A stretch of 64,000 nt of DNA from Bacteroidales bacterium 6E (lineage in GTDB: Bacteria; Bacteroidota; Bacteroidia; Bacteroidales; Prolixibacteraceae): positions 197,197-261,196 of the forward strand of contig DF970666.1 of the NCBI GenBank assembly GCA_001270045.2, given 5' to 3'. Within the stretch, counting starts at the first letter, position 1. Every line of letters starts with the position of its first letter. The notes beneath the pieces were generated by a model. That model did not search any database. It was not told the DNA's origin and was given only the letters and a program-made list of their open reading frames with translations. Made by a program: the position numbers and the translations under genes. Shown here piece by piece: positions 19,427 through 27,284 of this stretch.

Positions 19427-19714
19427 ATGGACATTGATCTGTATGAAAAATCGGGGACGGAAATCATCCGTGAGTTGGGGAAGCGGTATGGGATATATCG
19501 CAGGAAAATGGGGATAACCCAGCGGGAAGTGGCCGAGCGTTCGGGTTTGAGCGTATTCACCATCAGTTCGTTCGAGAATGGCTCATCAACAGGCATTACC
19601 CTGGCATCGTTGGTCAAACTGCTCCGGGCAATCGGGTTCCTGGAGGAGATCGGAAAATTGCTTCCCGACTTGCCTGAAAGTCCGCGCAGCCTGTTCATGA
19701 AACAAAACCGATAG
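19427..19714 (+). CDS. hipB: HipB-like XRE-family antitoxin/regulator
   Basis: The 95-residue protein is a helix-turn-helix DNA-binding protein; REVAERSGLSVFTISSFENG spans the recognition helices (about residues 33-52). By homology to HipB it would bind and neutralise the HipA kinase and repress the operon. It starts about 20 bases after a putative promoter with an inverted-repeat operator. The stop lies five bases before hipA, so the pair is co-transcribed in the usual antitoxin-first order. Confidence 0.82.
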   Translation: MDIDLYEKSGTEIIRELGKRYGIYRRKMGITQREVAERSGLSVFTISSFENGSSTGITLASLVKLLRAIGFLEEIGKLLPDLPESPRSLFMKQNR

Positions 19715-19719
19715 CTGCC

Positions 19720-20976
19720 ATGGAAACCAATGTCGTCAAAGTAAAAATATGGGATCTGGATCTAGGGTATCTCTCGTGGCAGAAATCATCGGGGGTGGCC
19801 ATTTTTGAGTATGATCCGGAATTTCTTGAAATGGGTTTGGATCCCGCGCCGCTGACCATGTCGGTGAATTCGCCCCGCAGCAGGTCGAAGTTGCCCTGGA
19901 CGGGAATGAAGGAGAAAATTTATCAGGGACTTCCGCCCATGATTGCCGATTCGTTGCCTGACCAGTGGGGGAATACGCTCTTCGGGGCATGGCTGGCCGA
20001 ACAGCGCATTTCGGTAAAGAATGTCACGCCAGTTGACCACCTTGCATTTATCGGGAGCCGGGCCATTGGGGCCCTCGAATTCGAACCGGCCATCCCACTG
20101 GGCGACGATACGGCCTTTTCGGTGGATGTCAGGAAGTTGTACGACTTTTCACGGCAGGTCATCAACGACCGGCCGTCGATTACGATGAGCCAGGAGAACT
20201 CGATACTGTGGCAGGACCTTGTGAAAATCAGTTCCTCGCCCGGAGGAAAACGGCCCAAGGCCATCGTGGCCCTTAACCATGCCACAGGAGAGGTCATATC
20301 GGGCCAGGGGAGAATTCCGGAGGGATTCAGGCACTATATTCTGAAGTATGACGATGGACAGGGCTTTCCCTATGCGCGGCTTGAGTATGTCTGGTACAGG
20401 ATGGCGTGTGCCGCCGGGATTCAGATGATGCCCTCGGAGCTGCGAACTTACGGAAATGTAATCCACTTCCTGACCGAGCGGTTCGACCGAAAGGAAAACA
20501 ACAAGATACATACCCAGACCCTGGCCGCCATGTCGCCTTACAGCGAAGCGTATGAGGATATATTTGTGGTATTGCGGCGGCTTCGGATGCCTTGGGAAGA
20601 CCATCGGCAACAGTTCCTTCGGATGGTGTTTAACGTGCTGTCGGGGAATGTCGACGATCATTCGAAGAACGTCTCGTTTTGCATGGACCGGCAGGGAGTT
20701 TGGAGGCTGAGTCCTGCATATGACCTGACTTTCAGTGTGGATCTTACTGCCACGGCCTATGTAAACCGGCATTCGATGACCATCAGGGGCAAGACTGACG
20801 GGATTTCCATTACAGACCTGGAGAAAGTCGGGGTCGAAAACGATATCCAGGATGTACGCTCACTTATCCAACAGGTAACAGATGCCGTATCGCGGTTTGG
20901 TGAATTTGCCCGGGAGGCGGAAGTTCCCGAAGGATATGTGGAGGCCATTTTGACCGGATCCCTTAAATTATCCTAA
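19720..20976 (+). CDS. hipA: HipA-family serine/threonine kinase toxin
   Basis: The 418-residue protein has the HipA architecture: an N-terminal subdomain (to about residue 110), then a kinase-like C-terminal domain. Visible motifs are SSPGGKRPK (172-180, the P-loop region holding the regulatory Ser), LKYDD (208-212), NVDDHSKN (310-317; catalytic Asp312 and Asn317) and YDLTF with metal-binding Asp335. E. coli HipA phosphorylates glutamyl-tRNA synthetase and causes growth arrest. The target here is not known. All catalytic residues appear present, so it is likely active. hipB precedes it. Confidence 0.88.
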   Translation: METNVVKVKIWDLDLGYLSWQKSSGVAIFEYDPEFLEMGLDPAPLTMSVNSPRSRSKLPWTGMKEKIYQGLPPMIADSLPDQWGNTLFGAWLAEQRISVKNVTPVDHLAFIGSRAIGALEFEPAIPLGDDTAFSVDVRKLYDFSRQVINDRPSITMSQENSILWQDLVKISSSPGGKRPKAIVALNHATGEVISGQGRIPEGFRHYILKYDDGQGFPYARLEYVWYRMACAAGIQMMPSELRTYGNVIHFLTERFDRKENNKIHTQTLAAMSPYSEAYEDIFVVLRRLRMPWEDHRQQFLRMVFNVLSGNVDDHSKNVSFCMDRQGVWRLSPAYDLTFSVDLTATAYVNRHSMTIRGKTDGISITDLEKVGVENDIQDVRSLIQQVTDAVSRFGEFAREAEVPEGYVEAILTGSLKLS

Positions 20977-21022
20977 CTTTGGGCTGACAGTCCAGCGTGA
21001 AAGAATAGAAAGCCATTTTGGA

Positions 21023-21904
21023 ATGAGTAACGCAAGAATATCCATCCGTTTTTTTGACGACCGCGAGGTGCGGGCCGTTTGGGACGACCAGAACGCCAGG
21101 TGGTGGTTCAGCGTGTTGGATATCGTGGCAGTGCTGACCGACCAGGACGATTACTCCAAAACCCGCAACTACTGGAAGTACCTGAAAGCCAAATTGAAAA
21201 AAGAGAACAGCGAGTTGGTTAGTGCCACTACCCAACTGAAATTGCTGGCGAGGGACGGCAAACGATATAAGACCGATATGCTCGATTACGCCGGAATCAT
21301 TGCTTTGGGCAAGGAATTTCCGGGCAAGAGGGCTAACCGGTTCATGGAATGGTTTACGTTTAGCGACGAGAGCATTGACGGGAAAAGCAAAACAAAAGCC
21401 TATGCCTTGTTTGAAAGTTCATTCATCAACAGCATCGAAGTTGGCACATCCAAAGACCTAATGCAAATTCATGCCTGGTTATTTGGCGGACTGTATGATT
21501 TTGCTGGCCAAATCAGGCAGAAAAATATCTCAAAAGGTGGTTTCCAGTTTGCCGTTTCACGCTTTTTGGGCGACACGTTGAAGCAAATCGATGCCATGCC
21601 AGAAACCACTTTCGAGGAAATCGTGAATAAATATGTCGAAATGAATATAGCCCATCCTTTCATGGAAGGAAACGGCAGAAGCGCGCGGATATGGCTTGAT
21701 TTGATTTTGAAGAAACGGCTGAAGGTATGCGTCGACTGGAGCAAAATCGGCAAACAGGAATACATGAACGCAATGATACAAAGTCCGACAGACTGTAAGG
21801 TGTTGGTCACATTGCTGAAGAATGCCCTCACCACAAAAATAAACGACCGCGAAATGTTTATGAAGGGAATCGATTATTCATATTACTTCGAGGAAAATGA
21901 ATGA
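21023..21904 (+). CDS. BRO/antirepressor N-domain fused to a Fic domain
   Basis: The 293-residue protein joins two modules. Residues 1-110 (RISIRFFDDREVRAVW, WWFSVLDIVAVLTD, LDYAGIIALGKEFPG) resemble the BRO/DinD-like domain of phage antirepressors. Residues 120-275 form a small Fic domain with HPFMEGNGRSAR at 211-222 (His211). A C-terminal SYYFEE (286-291) sits where class III Fic proteins carry the inhibitory (S/T)xxxE(G/N) motif; Glu290 is kept but the last position is Glu rather than Gly/Asn. It follows hipA by 46 bases in the same direction and may be co-transcribed. Function is likely nucleotidyl transfer, with the BRO part perhaps giving DNA or target binding. Confidence 0.78.
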   Translation: MSNARISIRFFDDREVRAVWDDQNARWWFSVLDIVAVLTDQDDYSKTRNYWKYLKAKLKKENSELVSATTQLKLLARDGKRYKTDMLDYAGIIALGKEFPGKRANRFMEWFTFSDESIDGKSKTKAYALFESSFINSIEVGTSKDLMQIHAWLFGGLYDFAGQIRQKNISKGGFQFAVSRFLGDTLKQIDAMPETTFEEIVNKYVEMNIAHPFMEGNGRSARIWLDLILKKRLKVCVDWSKIGKQEYMNAMIQSPTDCKVLVTLLKNALTTKINDREMFMKGIDYSYYFEENE

Positions 21905-21948
21905 TTGATCTGTTTTTTTCGTCCCCAAATTATTCGTAATTTGCATTA

Positions 21949-21982
21949 CGTAAGTCATTAAACAGAAACCTGTTAAAGGGAA
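21949..21982 (+). repeat. 34-bp direct repeat, copy 1
   Basis: CGTAAGTCATTAAACAGAAA followed by CCTGTTAAAGGGAA; 33 of 34 bases match copy 2 at 22235-22268. It contains a small palindrome AACAG-AAAC-CTGTT. Confidence 0.8.
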
Positions 21983-22234
21983 CTTCCCTCTGCCCCTCGT
22001 CCTCGATAGTCATCGGGAGCAACGAGGGGCCAACAAGTATGCATTTGCAATGCATAGGTCTATTTAAAAACAATTCCTAACTGGATTAGAAACAACATGT
22101 ATGGGTTACAAACCCATTGCCCATAACCCCTCGTTGCTCCCGACAGTTGTCGTAGACGAGGGGTAGGTACAGTCAGGAAGGGAAATGCCCTTTCCCTACT
22201 TGTTCCATACCAAAATTTGTTGTAACTTTCATAC

Positions 22235-22268
22235 CGTAAGTCATTCAACAGAAACCTGTTAAAGGGAA
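22235..22268 (+). repeat. 34-bp direct repeat, copy 2
   Basis: Matches copy 1 at 21949-21982 except for one A to C change. The 252 bases between the copies are flanked like an insertion target or a decayed element. Confidence 0.8.
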
Positions 22269-22350
22269 TTTTGCTGATTCGGCCGGGTTTGGTCCGGCAT
22301 GTGGGTCTGCACCATGATGCAGGCTGTTTCGTGATCTTTTGGAATGGGCC

Positions 22351-23490
22351 ATGAAAACGAATTCGAGGATCTATGTGGCCGGGCACCTGGGATTGGTGGG
22401 CTCGGCAATCTGGCGGAAGCTGGAAAGCAAGGGATATACCCACTTGATCGGTAGCTCCATCGGGGAGCTCGACCTGCTCGACCAGCCGTTGGTGGCCCGG
22501 TTCTTTGCCGAGGAGAAGCCTGAATATGTGGTGCTTGCGGCTGCCAGGGTGGGCGGAATTGTCGCCAACAATACCTACCGCGGACAGTTCATCTACGAAA
22601 ACCTCCAGATACAGAACAATATCATCCACCAGTCGTACCTCCATGGGGTGAAGAAACTGCTCTTCCTGGGCAGTACCTGCATATACCCGCGAGAGGCGCC
22701 CCAGCCGATGCCCGAGGATTGCCTTCTGACGGGCGAGCTGGAGTACACCAACGAGCCGTATGCCATTGCCAAAATCGCCGGACTGAAACTTTGTGAGAGC
22801 TACAACCTGCAATATGGCACCAACTTCATCGCGGTAATGCCCACTAACCTGTACGGCCCCCACGACAATTTCGACCTTGAGAAGTCGCATGTGCTGCCAG
22901 CCCTGATTCGCAAGATCCACCTCGGAAAGTGCCTCGAAAGCAATGATTGGAAGTCGATTCGTGAAGACCTGGACAAGCGTCCGGTCGAAGGGGTGACGGG
23001 GCAGTCGGATGACATGGATATCCTTAGGGTGCTGGAGAAATATGGTATCCTAAGGAAGCCGGGCAAGGACGGGGAGGGGGCGTGCGAAGTGGAAATCTGG
23101 GGCTCGGGCCGTCCGATGCGTGAGTTCCTGTGGAGCGATGACCTGGCCGATGCGTGTGTCTTCCTGATGGAAAACATCGATTTCAAAGACATTGCCGGAA
23201 TCCGCAAGGGGGGACGATTCAACAGCGAACCGCCTGGTGAGATACGGAATACCCATATCAACATTGGCACCGGACAGGAGACTTCGATCAGGGGACTGGC
23301 ATACCTGGTCCGCCGGACGATAGGCTTTCACGGCGACCTGATCTTTGATCCGTCGAAACCCGACGGCACCATGCGCAAACTCACCGACCCCTCGAAACTC
23401 CATGCCCTCGGCTGGCACCATACCGTTGGTATCGAGGAAGGGGTGGCGAGGCTGTATGGATGGTATGCCAAAACGGTGCGTGGTGCGTGA
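22351..23490 (+). CDS. fcl: GDP-L-fucose synthase
   Basis: The enzyme converts GDP-4-keto-6-deoxy-mannose to GDP-L-fucose (epimerase plus NADPH-dependent reductase). The start is set at the ATG at 22351, giving YVAGHLGLVGSAIWRKL as the NADPH-binding fold near the N-terminus. The SDR catalytic triad is visible as Ser in LGSTCIYP and the YAIAK Tyr/Lys. At about 379 residues it carries an insertion compared with the usual 320, as is common in Bacteroidota. The expected partner GDP-mannose dehydratase (gmd) is not in the window. It sits inside the toxin-rich island, flanked on both sides by repeats. Confidence 0.9.
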   Translation: MKTNSRIYVAGHLGLVGSAIWRKLESKGYTHLIGSSIGELDLLDQPLVARFFAEEKPEYVVLAAARVGGIVANNTYRGQFIYENLQIQNNIIHQSYLHGVKKLLFLGSTCIYPREAPQPMPEDCLLTGELEYTNEPYAIAKIAGLKLCESYNLQYGTNFIAVMPTNLYGPHDNFDLEKSHVLPALIRKIHLGKCLESNDWKSIREDLDKRPVEGVTGQSDDMDILRVLEKYGILRKPGKDGEGACEVEIWGSGRPMREFLWSDDLADACVFLMENIDFKDIAGIRKGGRFNSEPPGEIRNTHINIGTGQETSIRGLAYLVRRTIGFHGDLIFDPSKPDGTMRKLTDPSKLHALGWHHTVGIEEGVARLYGWYAKTVRGA

Positions 23491-23869
23491 TATGAAAACG
23501 TTGCGGGATGCGTGATGTGAAAACGTTGCGGGATGCGTGATACGCGTTGCGAGGTGGCCTACGGGATTGGTTCACCACGGATTACACGGATGAACACAGA
23601 TGGATAATTCCCGGATATGCCAAACTTTATAGAATTACACAGATTCATCCGACGGCTTACTTTGTTAGCCTTGGATGGCCTTGAAATCCCGAACGCGTCC
23701 CCGATGGCTCGGGGCTATCGTAGCCGGACGGGAGCGGGGATGGGGTTCACCACGGATTACACGGATGAACACAGATGGATAATTTCCGGATACCCCAAAC
23801 TTTATAGAATTACACAGATTCATCCGGTGGCTTACTTCGTTAGCCTAGGATGCCTGCGGAGATAGTATG
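23491..23869. repeat. mosaic repeats in 379-base gap: heptamers plus two F2 copies
   Basis: The heptamer family (AACGTTGCGGGATGCGTGAT twice, 23500-23560) is followed by two nearly identical F2 elements at 23570-23665 and 23746-23850. Each begins TTCACCACGGATTACACGGA and ends near the CATCCG..GGCTTACTT..GTTAGCC motif. The last bases (23866-23880) hold a partial GATGTCATCC arm. No gene is supported. Confidence 0.75.
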
Positions 23870-24328
23870 TCATCCTTTAAAAGTCGCCCCCAAAGCCCTT
23901 CTGATCTTTCTCTTAACGGTTCTTGAGTTTTTTATGCAATTTATGATTGCAACAAATTCGGGCTCCAGCAGTTTACCCACGATTTCATAATCGATTTCTT
24001 GAACAGAATAGAGATTTTTAAATTTGCATTTATCAAATAATGCAACCTGGGGCCCGTAGATGTAGGTTTCTAATGGAAATCCCCGTCCTTCATCAGTAAT
24101 GGGCTTCTGTGCTTCAAAATAGTAACAGTTGAAGTTAATATCGGGCAAATCGATGCACCCATGACTTTTCTCTATTTGAGCTGGGATATGATCTTTACTG
24201 GTAGGCAGAGTCGCAATCAATGTATTTTCCGGAGAGGTTGCAAGAACGATGAAGTATTTGTTTTTTACCTTACCACCGTCAGGAAAATAAAAAGGGGTAA
24301 AGTACAAAATGTTGCCTGGCGTGTACAT
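23870..24328 (-). CDS. probable PanT-type toxin with PemK/MazF-like fold
   Basis: The 152-residue protein begins MYTPGNILYFTPFYFPDGGK and continues with KNKYFIVLATSP and LIATLPTSKDHI. This spacing resembles the SH3-like barrel of PemK/MazF/CcdB toxins. It starts two bases after the stop of a Panacea-domain protein. Known PanAT systems pair this antitoxin with many unrelated toxins, so the gene order supports a toxin role. The C-terminal tail is basic (VKRKIRRALGATFKG). Whether it is an endoribonuclease or acts otherwise cannot be read from sequence. The 3' end abuts repeat DNA. Confidence 0.55.
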   Translation of the reverse strand: MYTPGNILYFTPFYFPDGGKVKNKYFIVLATSPENTLIATLPTSKDHIPAQIEKSHGCIDLPDINFNCYYFEAQKPITDEGRGFPLETYIYGPQVALFDKCKFKNLYSVQEIDYEIVGKLLEPEFVAIINCIKNSRTVKRKIRRALGATFKG

Positions 24329-24330
24329 TC

Positions 24331-24909
24331 CTAATCGTTGATATGGCTTATTAAGCGATTGAAGTGACTTTGTTCGGTGAAGATTTGCTTGCCTTTATCA
24401 TCCAGGTACCATGTCAGATCAATCTTTTCGTCGGAGGAATTGGTCATTTTTTCCTTGAACAATTCAAGTAATCCCTTGCTTTTCGCGATGGCATACCAAT
24501 TGGAATTTTTCTGGTGTGTTCGGTTGACCAACTCTGCCGCTGTTTTTGAACCGAAATGTTCTATGATTAGGTCGAGCATTTCAATTTCATTGTCGCTGAA
24601 TTCATCATCCGAAAACTTAATAACAGGCTTAATATAAGTGCCATCAGATTTTTTTTTGATCCTGATGTATTCTTTCAGTAAGTTTGGTTCATCTGATAAG
24701 TCAATGAATATATCACGGGCCACCGGACCTGCCTGCCATACTTCAAATTCGAGGTTCAGAAATGGCAGTTGGTATTTTTTTACATAAGTCTCCTCCAAAA
24801 GATATAATAGCTTCAATAGCTTCGTCTTTGACAGATCGGGTATTCTTTCGGCAAGATAAATAATGGCATTGCCGATTTTGTCAAGATCACTTCTGGAATA
24901 AGTTTTCAT
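24331..24909 (-). CDS. Panacea-domain (DUF4065/SocA-like) antitoxin, PanA type
   Basis: The 192-residue protein shows the Panacea/SocA-like pattern. An N-terminal helix with LSKTKLLKLLYLLEETYVKKY is followed by FEVWQAGPVARDIF (about residues 54-67), the most conserved part of the domain. Panacea proteins act as antitoxins that directly bind and neutralise diverse toxins. It lies first in a two-gene unit with a downstream small protein, the usual PanA-PanT order. The toxin partner here appears PemK-like. No operator was recognised upstream. Confidence 0.8.
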   Translation of the reverse strand: MKTYSRSDLDKIGNAIIYLAERIPDLSKTKLLKLLYLLEETYVKKYQLPFLNLEFEVWQAGPVARDIFIDLSDEPNLLKEYIRIKKKSDGTYIKPVIKFSDDEFSDNEIEMLDLIIEHFGSKTAAELVNRTHQKNSNWYAIAKSKGLLELFKEKMTNSSDEKIDLTWYLDDKGKQIFTEQSHFNRLISHIND

Positions 24910-25156
24910 GATTCAAAAATAGCAAATTTTTCCTTTTTTCAGGTCGTGCAGCCATATGTAAAAATGCCTCTTTTGATTTTGCCGGGATTGCCGTCGGCAA
25001 CCTTAGCAAAATCGGCCTGCCATATTTTCTTAATTTTCCGTAACTTTCATATAGAAAACGGAAAATCATAAGAATGTGGAGTCCGGAGACCACTAAAAAA
25101 ACGGGGCGTATTCCTATAAGCCAGATGAGGTTGACTTCAAGATAAAACTACAGAAG
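24910..25156. other. divergent spacer with imperfect hairpin
   Basis: Positions 24975-25013 contain an imperfect inverted repeat (GATTTTGC .. GCAAAATC) around GCC-GTC-GGC, which resembles the hairpin family. No gene is supported. Promoters for panA (minus) and the membrane protein (plus) should be here. Confidence 0.45.
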
Positions 25157-25567
25157 ATGAAAACAACAATCTGGATATTTCATTGGTTTCCAAGGATAAT
25201 CTGTATTCTTGCCATTCTCTTTGTCAGCATGTTCGCGGCCGATGCCTTTGCTCCCGGACTAACCATCTGGCAGCAGCTGGGGGCGTTCGTGATGCATCTG
25301 ATCCCTTCCTTCATTTTGATTGCCTTCCTGCTGGTGGCCTGGAATTGGGAGCTTGTCGGGGGAATTGTCTTTATCGTCATCGGACTGGGACTAAGCCCAT
25401 TCATATTTATGCTCAACTACAACCGAAACCATTCGGTGGGAACTAGCCTGGGTATAATCGCCATGATCACTTTCCCTTTTATAGTGGTTGGTATCCTGTT
25501 TTTGGTCAGTCACTTTTTAAAGAAGAGGGGTGGGGGATATGGGGTTGCCCACGGATTACACGGATGA
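25157..25567 (+). CDS. small four-helix membrane protein
   Basis: The 136-residue protein has four hydrophobic segments (about 10-30, 40-62, 66-82 and 94-116) and no recognised catalytic motif. It resembles small uncharacterised DUF-type membrane proteins of Bacteroidota. The last residues (YGVAHGLHG) and the TGA stop are encoded by the start of an F2 repeat (CACGGATTACACGGATGAAC), so the native C-terminus may have been replaced by the repeat. A GATGTCATCC repeat follows immediately. Function is unknown. Confidence 0.6.
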   Translation: MKTTIWIFHWFPRIICILAILFVSMFAADAFAPGLTIWQQLGAFVMHLIPSFILIAFLLVAWNWELVGGIVFIVIGLGLSPFIFMLNYNRNHSVGTSLGIIAMITFPFIVVGILFLVSHFLKKRGGGYGVAHGLHG

Positions 25568-25575
25568 ACACAGAG
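25548..25575. repeat. short F2 repeat fragment overlapping gene end
   Basis: CACGGATTACACGGATGAAC matches the 5' part of the F2 elements at 23570 and 23746. It encodes the last residues and stop of the upstream membrane protein. Confidence 0.75.
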
Positions 25576-25622
25576 GATGACATCTTTTCCGTAAATGAAT
25601 GCAACGAAAAGATGTCATCCTA
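25575..25622. repeat. GATGTCATCC repeat R3
   Basis: GAGGATGACATCTTTT, reverse spacer GTAAATGAATGCAACGA, then AAAAGATGTCATCC. A single left and right arm, the simplest form in the window. Confidence 0.8.
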
Positions 25623-25688
25623 TTGTTGATAGGAACTTTATTAGTGCTTTTCCCGAAATAACTGGCAGCTGTGGCATGGAAAAAAGGA

Positions 25689-25940
25689 TTAAATCGTCAT
25701 GTTTTTGATTTGCACCTGCATTTCCCTGAAACCGACAAAACGGTTCATCTCAGAGGCTTTTTCTTTCTCTTCTTCGATGCACATGTCAATCACTTCCTTA
25801 ATGTTGTCCAACGCCTCGTCAATGGTGGAGCCATATGAATGGCAGCCTTTGAAGACAGGGCAGCTTACAATGAAGAAATTATCCTCGTCCTGTTCAATAA
25901 GGATGGGAAGATGTAATATTTTGGTTTCGGATATTTTCAT
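25689..25940 (-). CDS. HicB-like antitoxin without visible HicA partner
   Basis: The 83-residue protein has the HicB partial RNase H-like fold: LPILIEQDEDNFFIVSCPVFKGCHSYGSTIDEALDNIKEVIDMCIEEE matches the family from strand 1 through the helix. HicB normally blocks the HicA mRNA interferase. No HicA-like frame of about 60-80 residues is found on either side: the 120 bases downstream contain only repeat R3 and spacer, and upstream is a repeat region. It is therefore an orphan or a HicB-like protein with another role. Confidence 0.75.
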   Translation of the reverse strand: MKISETKILHLPILIEQDEDNFFIVSCPVFKGCHSYGSTIDEALDNIKEVIDMCIEEEKEKASEMNRFVGFREMQVQIKNMTI

Positions 25941-26390
25941 TGTGCAATCGTTTTAAATGTCGCTGCAAAAAACATACAATCTTTAGTATAATTACAAAAG
26001 TAGATATTTATGGCTAACAAATGAAGCTGAAATTTAATGGTCATAAAGAAAATAGGGATCCCTGGGTGGGTTTCGCTATTTTCCGCCATTATTCACCACG
26101 GATTACAAGGATTGGTTTTCTGGGTTGCCTGCGGCAACCCAGAAAACAAGGTGGGGTGGGGATGCACCGTTTTTACAATCATTCCACCCCGATGGGGTTT
26201 TTTTATGATTTCCAATGGATGGTTTTTACAAATATGCCATCCCTGCGGGATTAAAACCATTTCCCATTGGAAAACAAACCCTTCAAGGCGCTAAGGGATC
26301 TTAGGACGTGCAAAAAAAATCTCGTTTACGACCCCGGATTTTTTCGGGGGTGATCAAGGCACCAGCCTCGGTTAAATTTCACTTAAAACC
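25941..26390. repeat. 450-base gap with F2 mosaic repeat
   Basis: F2-type sequence starts near 26090 (TTCACCACGGATTACAAGGA) and runs through a perfect hairpin. The GGTGGGGTGGGGATGCACCG segment follows (26149-26169), then CCACCCCGATGGGG up to about 26240. No gene is supported. 26265-26385 shows nothing clear beyond AT-rich promoter-like DNA. Confidence 0.65.
26115..26147. repeat. perfect 15-bp hairpin, loop TGC
   Basis: GTTTTCTGGGTTGCC pairs exactly with its complement around TGC. The stem is identical to that at 28162-28194, whose loop is GCA, the reverse complement. Confidence 0.85.
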
Positions 26391-26413
26391 TTGCTTATGA
26401 CATTAGAATTTAT

Positions 26414-26421
26414 TAAGTTTG
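26414..26421 (+). promoter_or_regulatory. -7 element TAAGTTTG before abiEi
   Basis: A perfect TAnnTTTG match would start transcription near 26428. This argues that translation begins at the ATG at 26475 rather than at the codons near 26391-26397. Confidence 0.4.
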
Positions 26422-26474
26422 TGTTTGCATTAGGGGTTAAAAACACACCCATATCGCAATCTTTAACTAATATT

Positions 26475-27284
26475 ATGGTGGAGCAGTACAAATATCTTGA
26501 TGCCTTTATCGATGAGCAAAGATCAAATGGCAAGTATAGTTTTACCACTTTAGGTTTGCATCGGCAACTGGGTGTTTCGGAGAATGCCTTGAAAAAGTCA
26601 TTGCAAAGACTTAAAAGCCGGAAGGCGGTGGCGATCGTTCGGCGTGGGTTTTATGTGATTGTTCCACCTGAATACAGGGTAAAAGGGATTATTCCAACCA
26701 GTTTTTATGTAAATGACCTATTGAAATTCCTGAACAGGGATTATTACGTCGGTTTGCTAAATGCGGCTGCTTATCATGGAGCGGCCCATCAGCAACCACA
26801 AAGCTTTGCGGTCATAACCGAAGGAATTTCCCTGAGGCCGATCAAAAATGAACTGGTGAGCATTGATTTCTTCATTCGAAAATCATGGGATAAGTCTGGC
26901 ATCATGAAAAGAAAAGTAGAAACCGGTTACATGAACATTTCGACGCCCGAGCTGACTGCCCTGGATTTGGTTAACTATTACTCTGAGGTGGGCGGATTTA
27001 GCCGGGTGGCAACCGTTTTGGACGAATTGCGTGAAGTAATGGACGGAGAGGTATTGGCAGTAGCTGCAAGACAGTATGACCAGGTTGTAGTTGCCCAGAG
27101 ACTGGGTTATCTGTTGGATTACCATCTTAATGATATTGAACTCAGCGATGCACTCTATCAATATCTTGAATCAATCGAGTATTATCCGGCTTTATTGCGT
27201 GCCCAAAAAGAGAAATCAGTTCACATGAAAACCGGTAATAGGTGGAAAATAGTTCCGAATATTGAAATTGAATCAGATTTATGA
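26475..27284 (+). CDS. AbiEi-type antitoxin and transcriptional regulator
   Basis: This is the antitoxin half of an AbiE type IV toxin-antitoxin pair. The N-terminal winged helix (YSFTTLGLHRQLGVSENALKKSLQRL) would bind operator DNA; the larger C-terminal part counters the toxin's effect. I chose the ATG at 26475, giving about 269 residues, since a candidate promoter at 26414 lies inside the longer frame, which opens with TTG at 26391 and has an ATG at 26397. The C-terminus overlaps the toxin start by four bases (ATGA), so the pair is translationally coupled. AbiE systems can block phage growth by abortive infection. Confidence 0.82.
   Translation: MVEQYKYLDAFIDEQRSNGKYSFTTLGLHRQLGVSENALKKSLQRLKSRKAVAIVRRGFYVIVPPEYRVKGIIPTSFYVNDLLKFLNRDYYVGLLNAAAYHGAAHQQPQSFAVITEGISLRPIKNELVSIDFFIRKSWDKSGIMKRKVETGYMNISTPELTALDLVNYYSEVGGFSRVATVLDELREVMDGEVLAVAARQYDQVVVAQRLGYLLDYHLNDIELSDALYQYLESIEYYPALLRAQKEKSVHMKTGNRWKIVPNIEIESDL

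Larger units (their letters stand above)
21905..22350. other. 446-base spacer with direct and inverted repeats
   Basis: No gene is supported. The region carries a 34-bp direct repeat (21949-21982 and 22235-22268). Between these is an inverted pair built on CCCCTCGTTGCTCCCGAC: one copy at about 21995-22031, the other at 22126-22163. The latter motif also occurs at 16022. Confidence 0.65.

Noticed and set aside
21023-21904. Prophage suggested by the BRO-like domain
   Set aside because: No capsid, terminase, tail or integrase gene is present; BRO domains also occur in toxin loci.
22060-22920. Long minus-strand frame of 286 codons opposite the GDP-fucose synthase gene
   Set aside because: It is antisense to a clearly conserved enzyme, crosses repeat DNA and has no family features.
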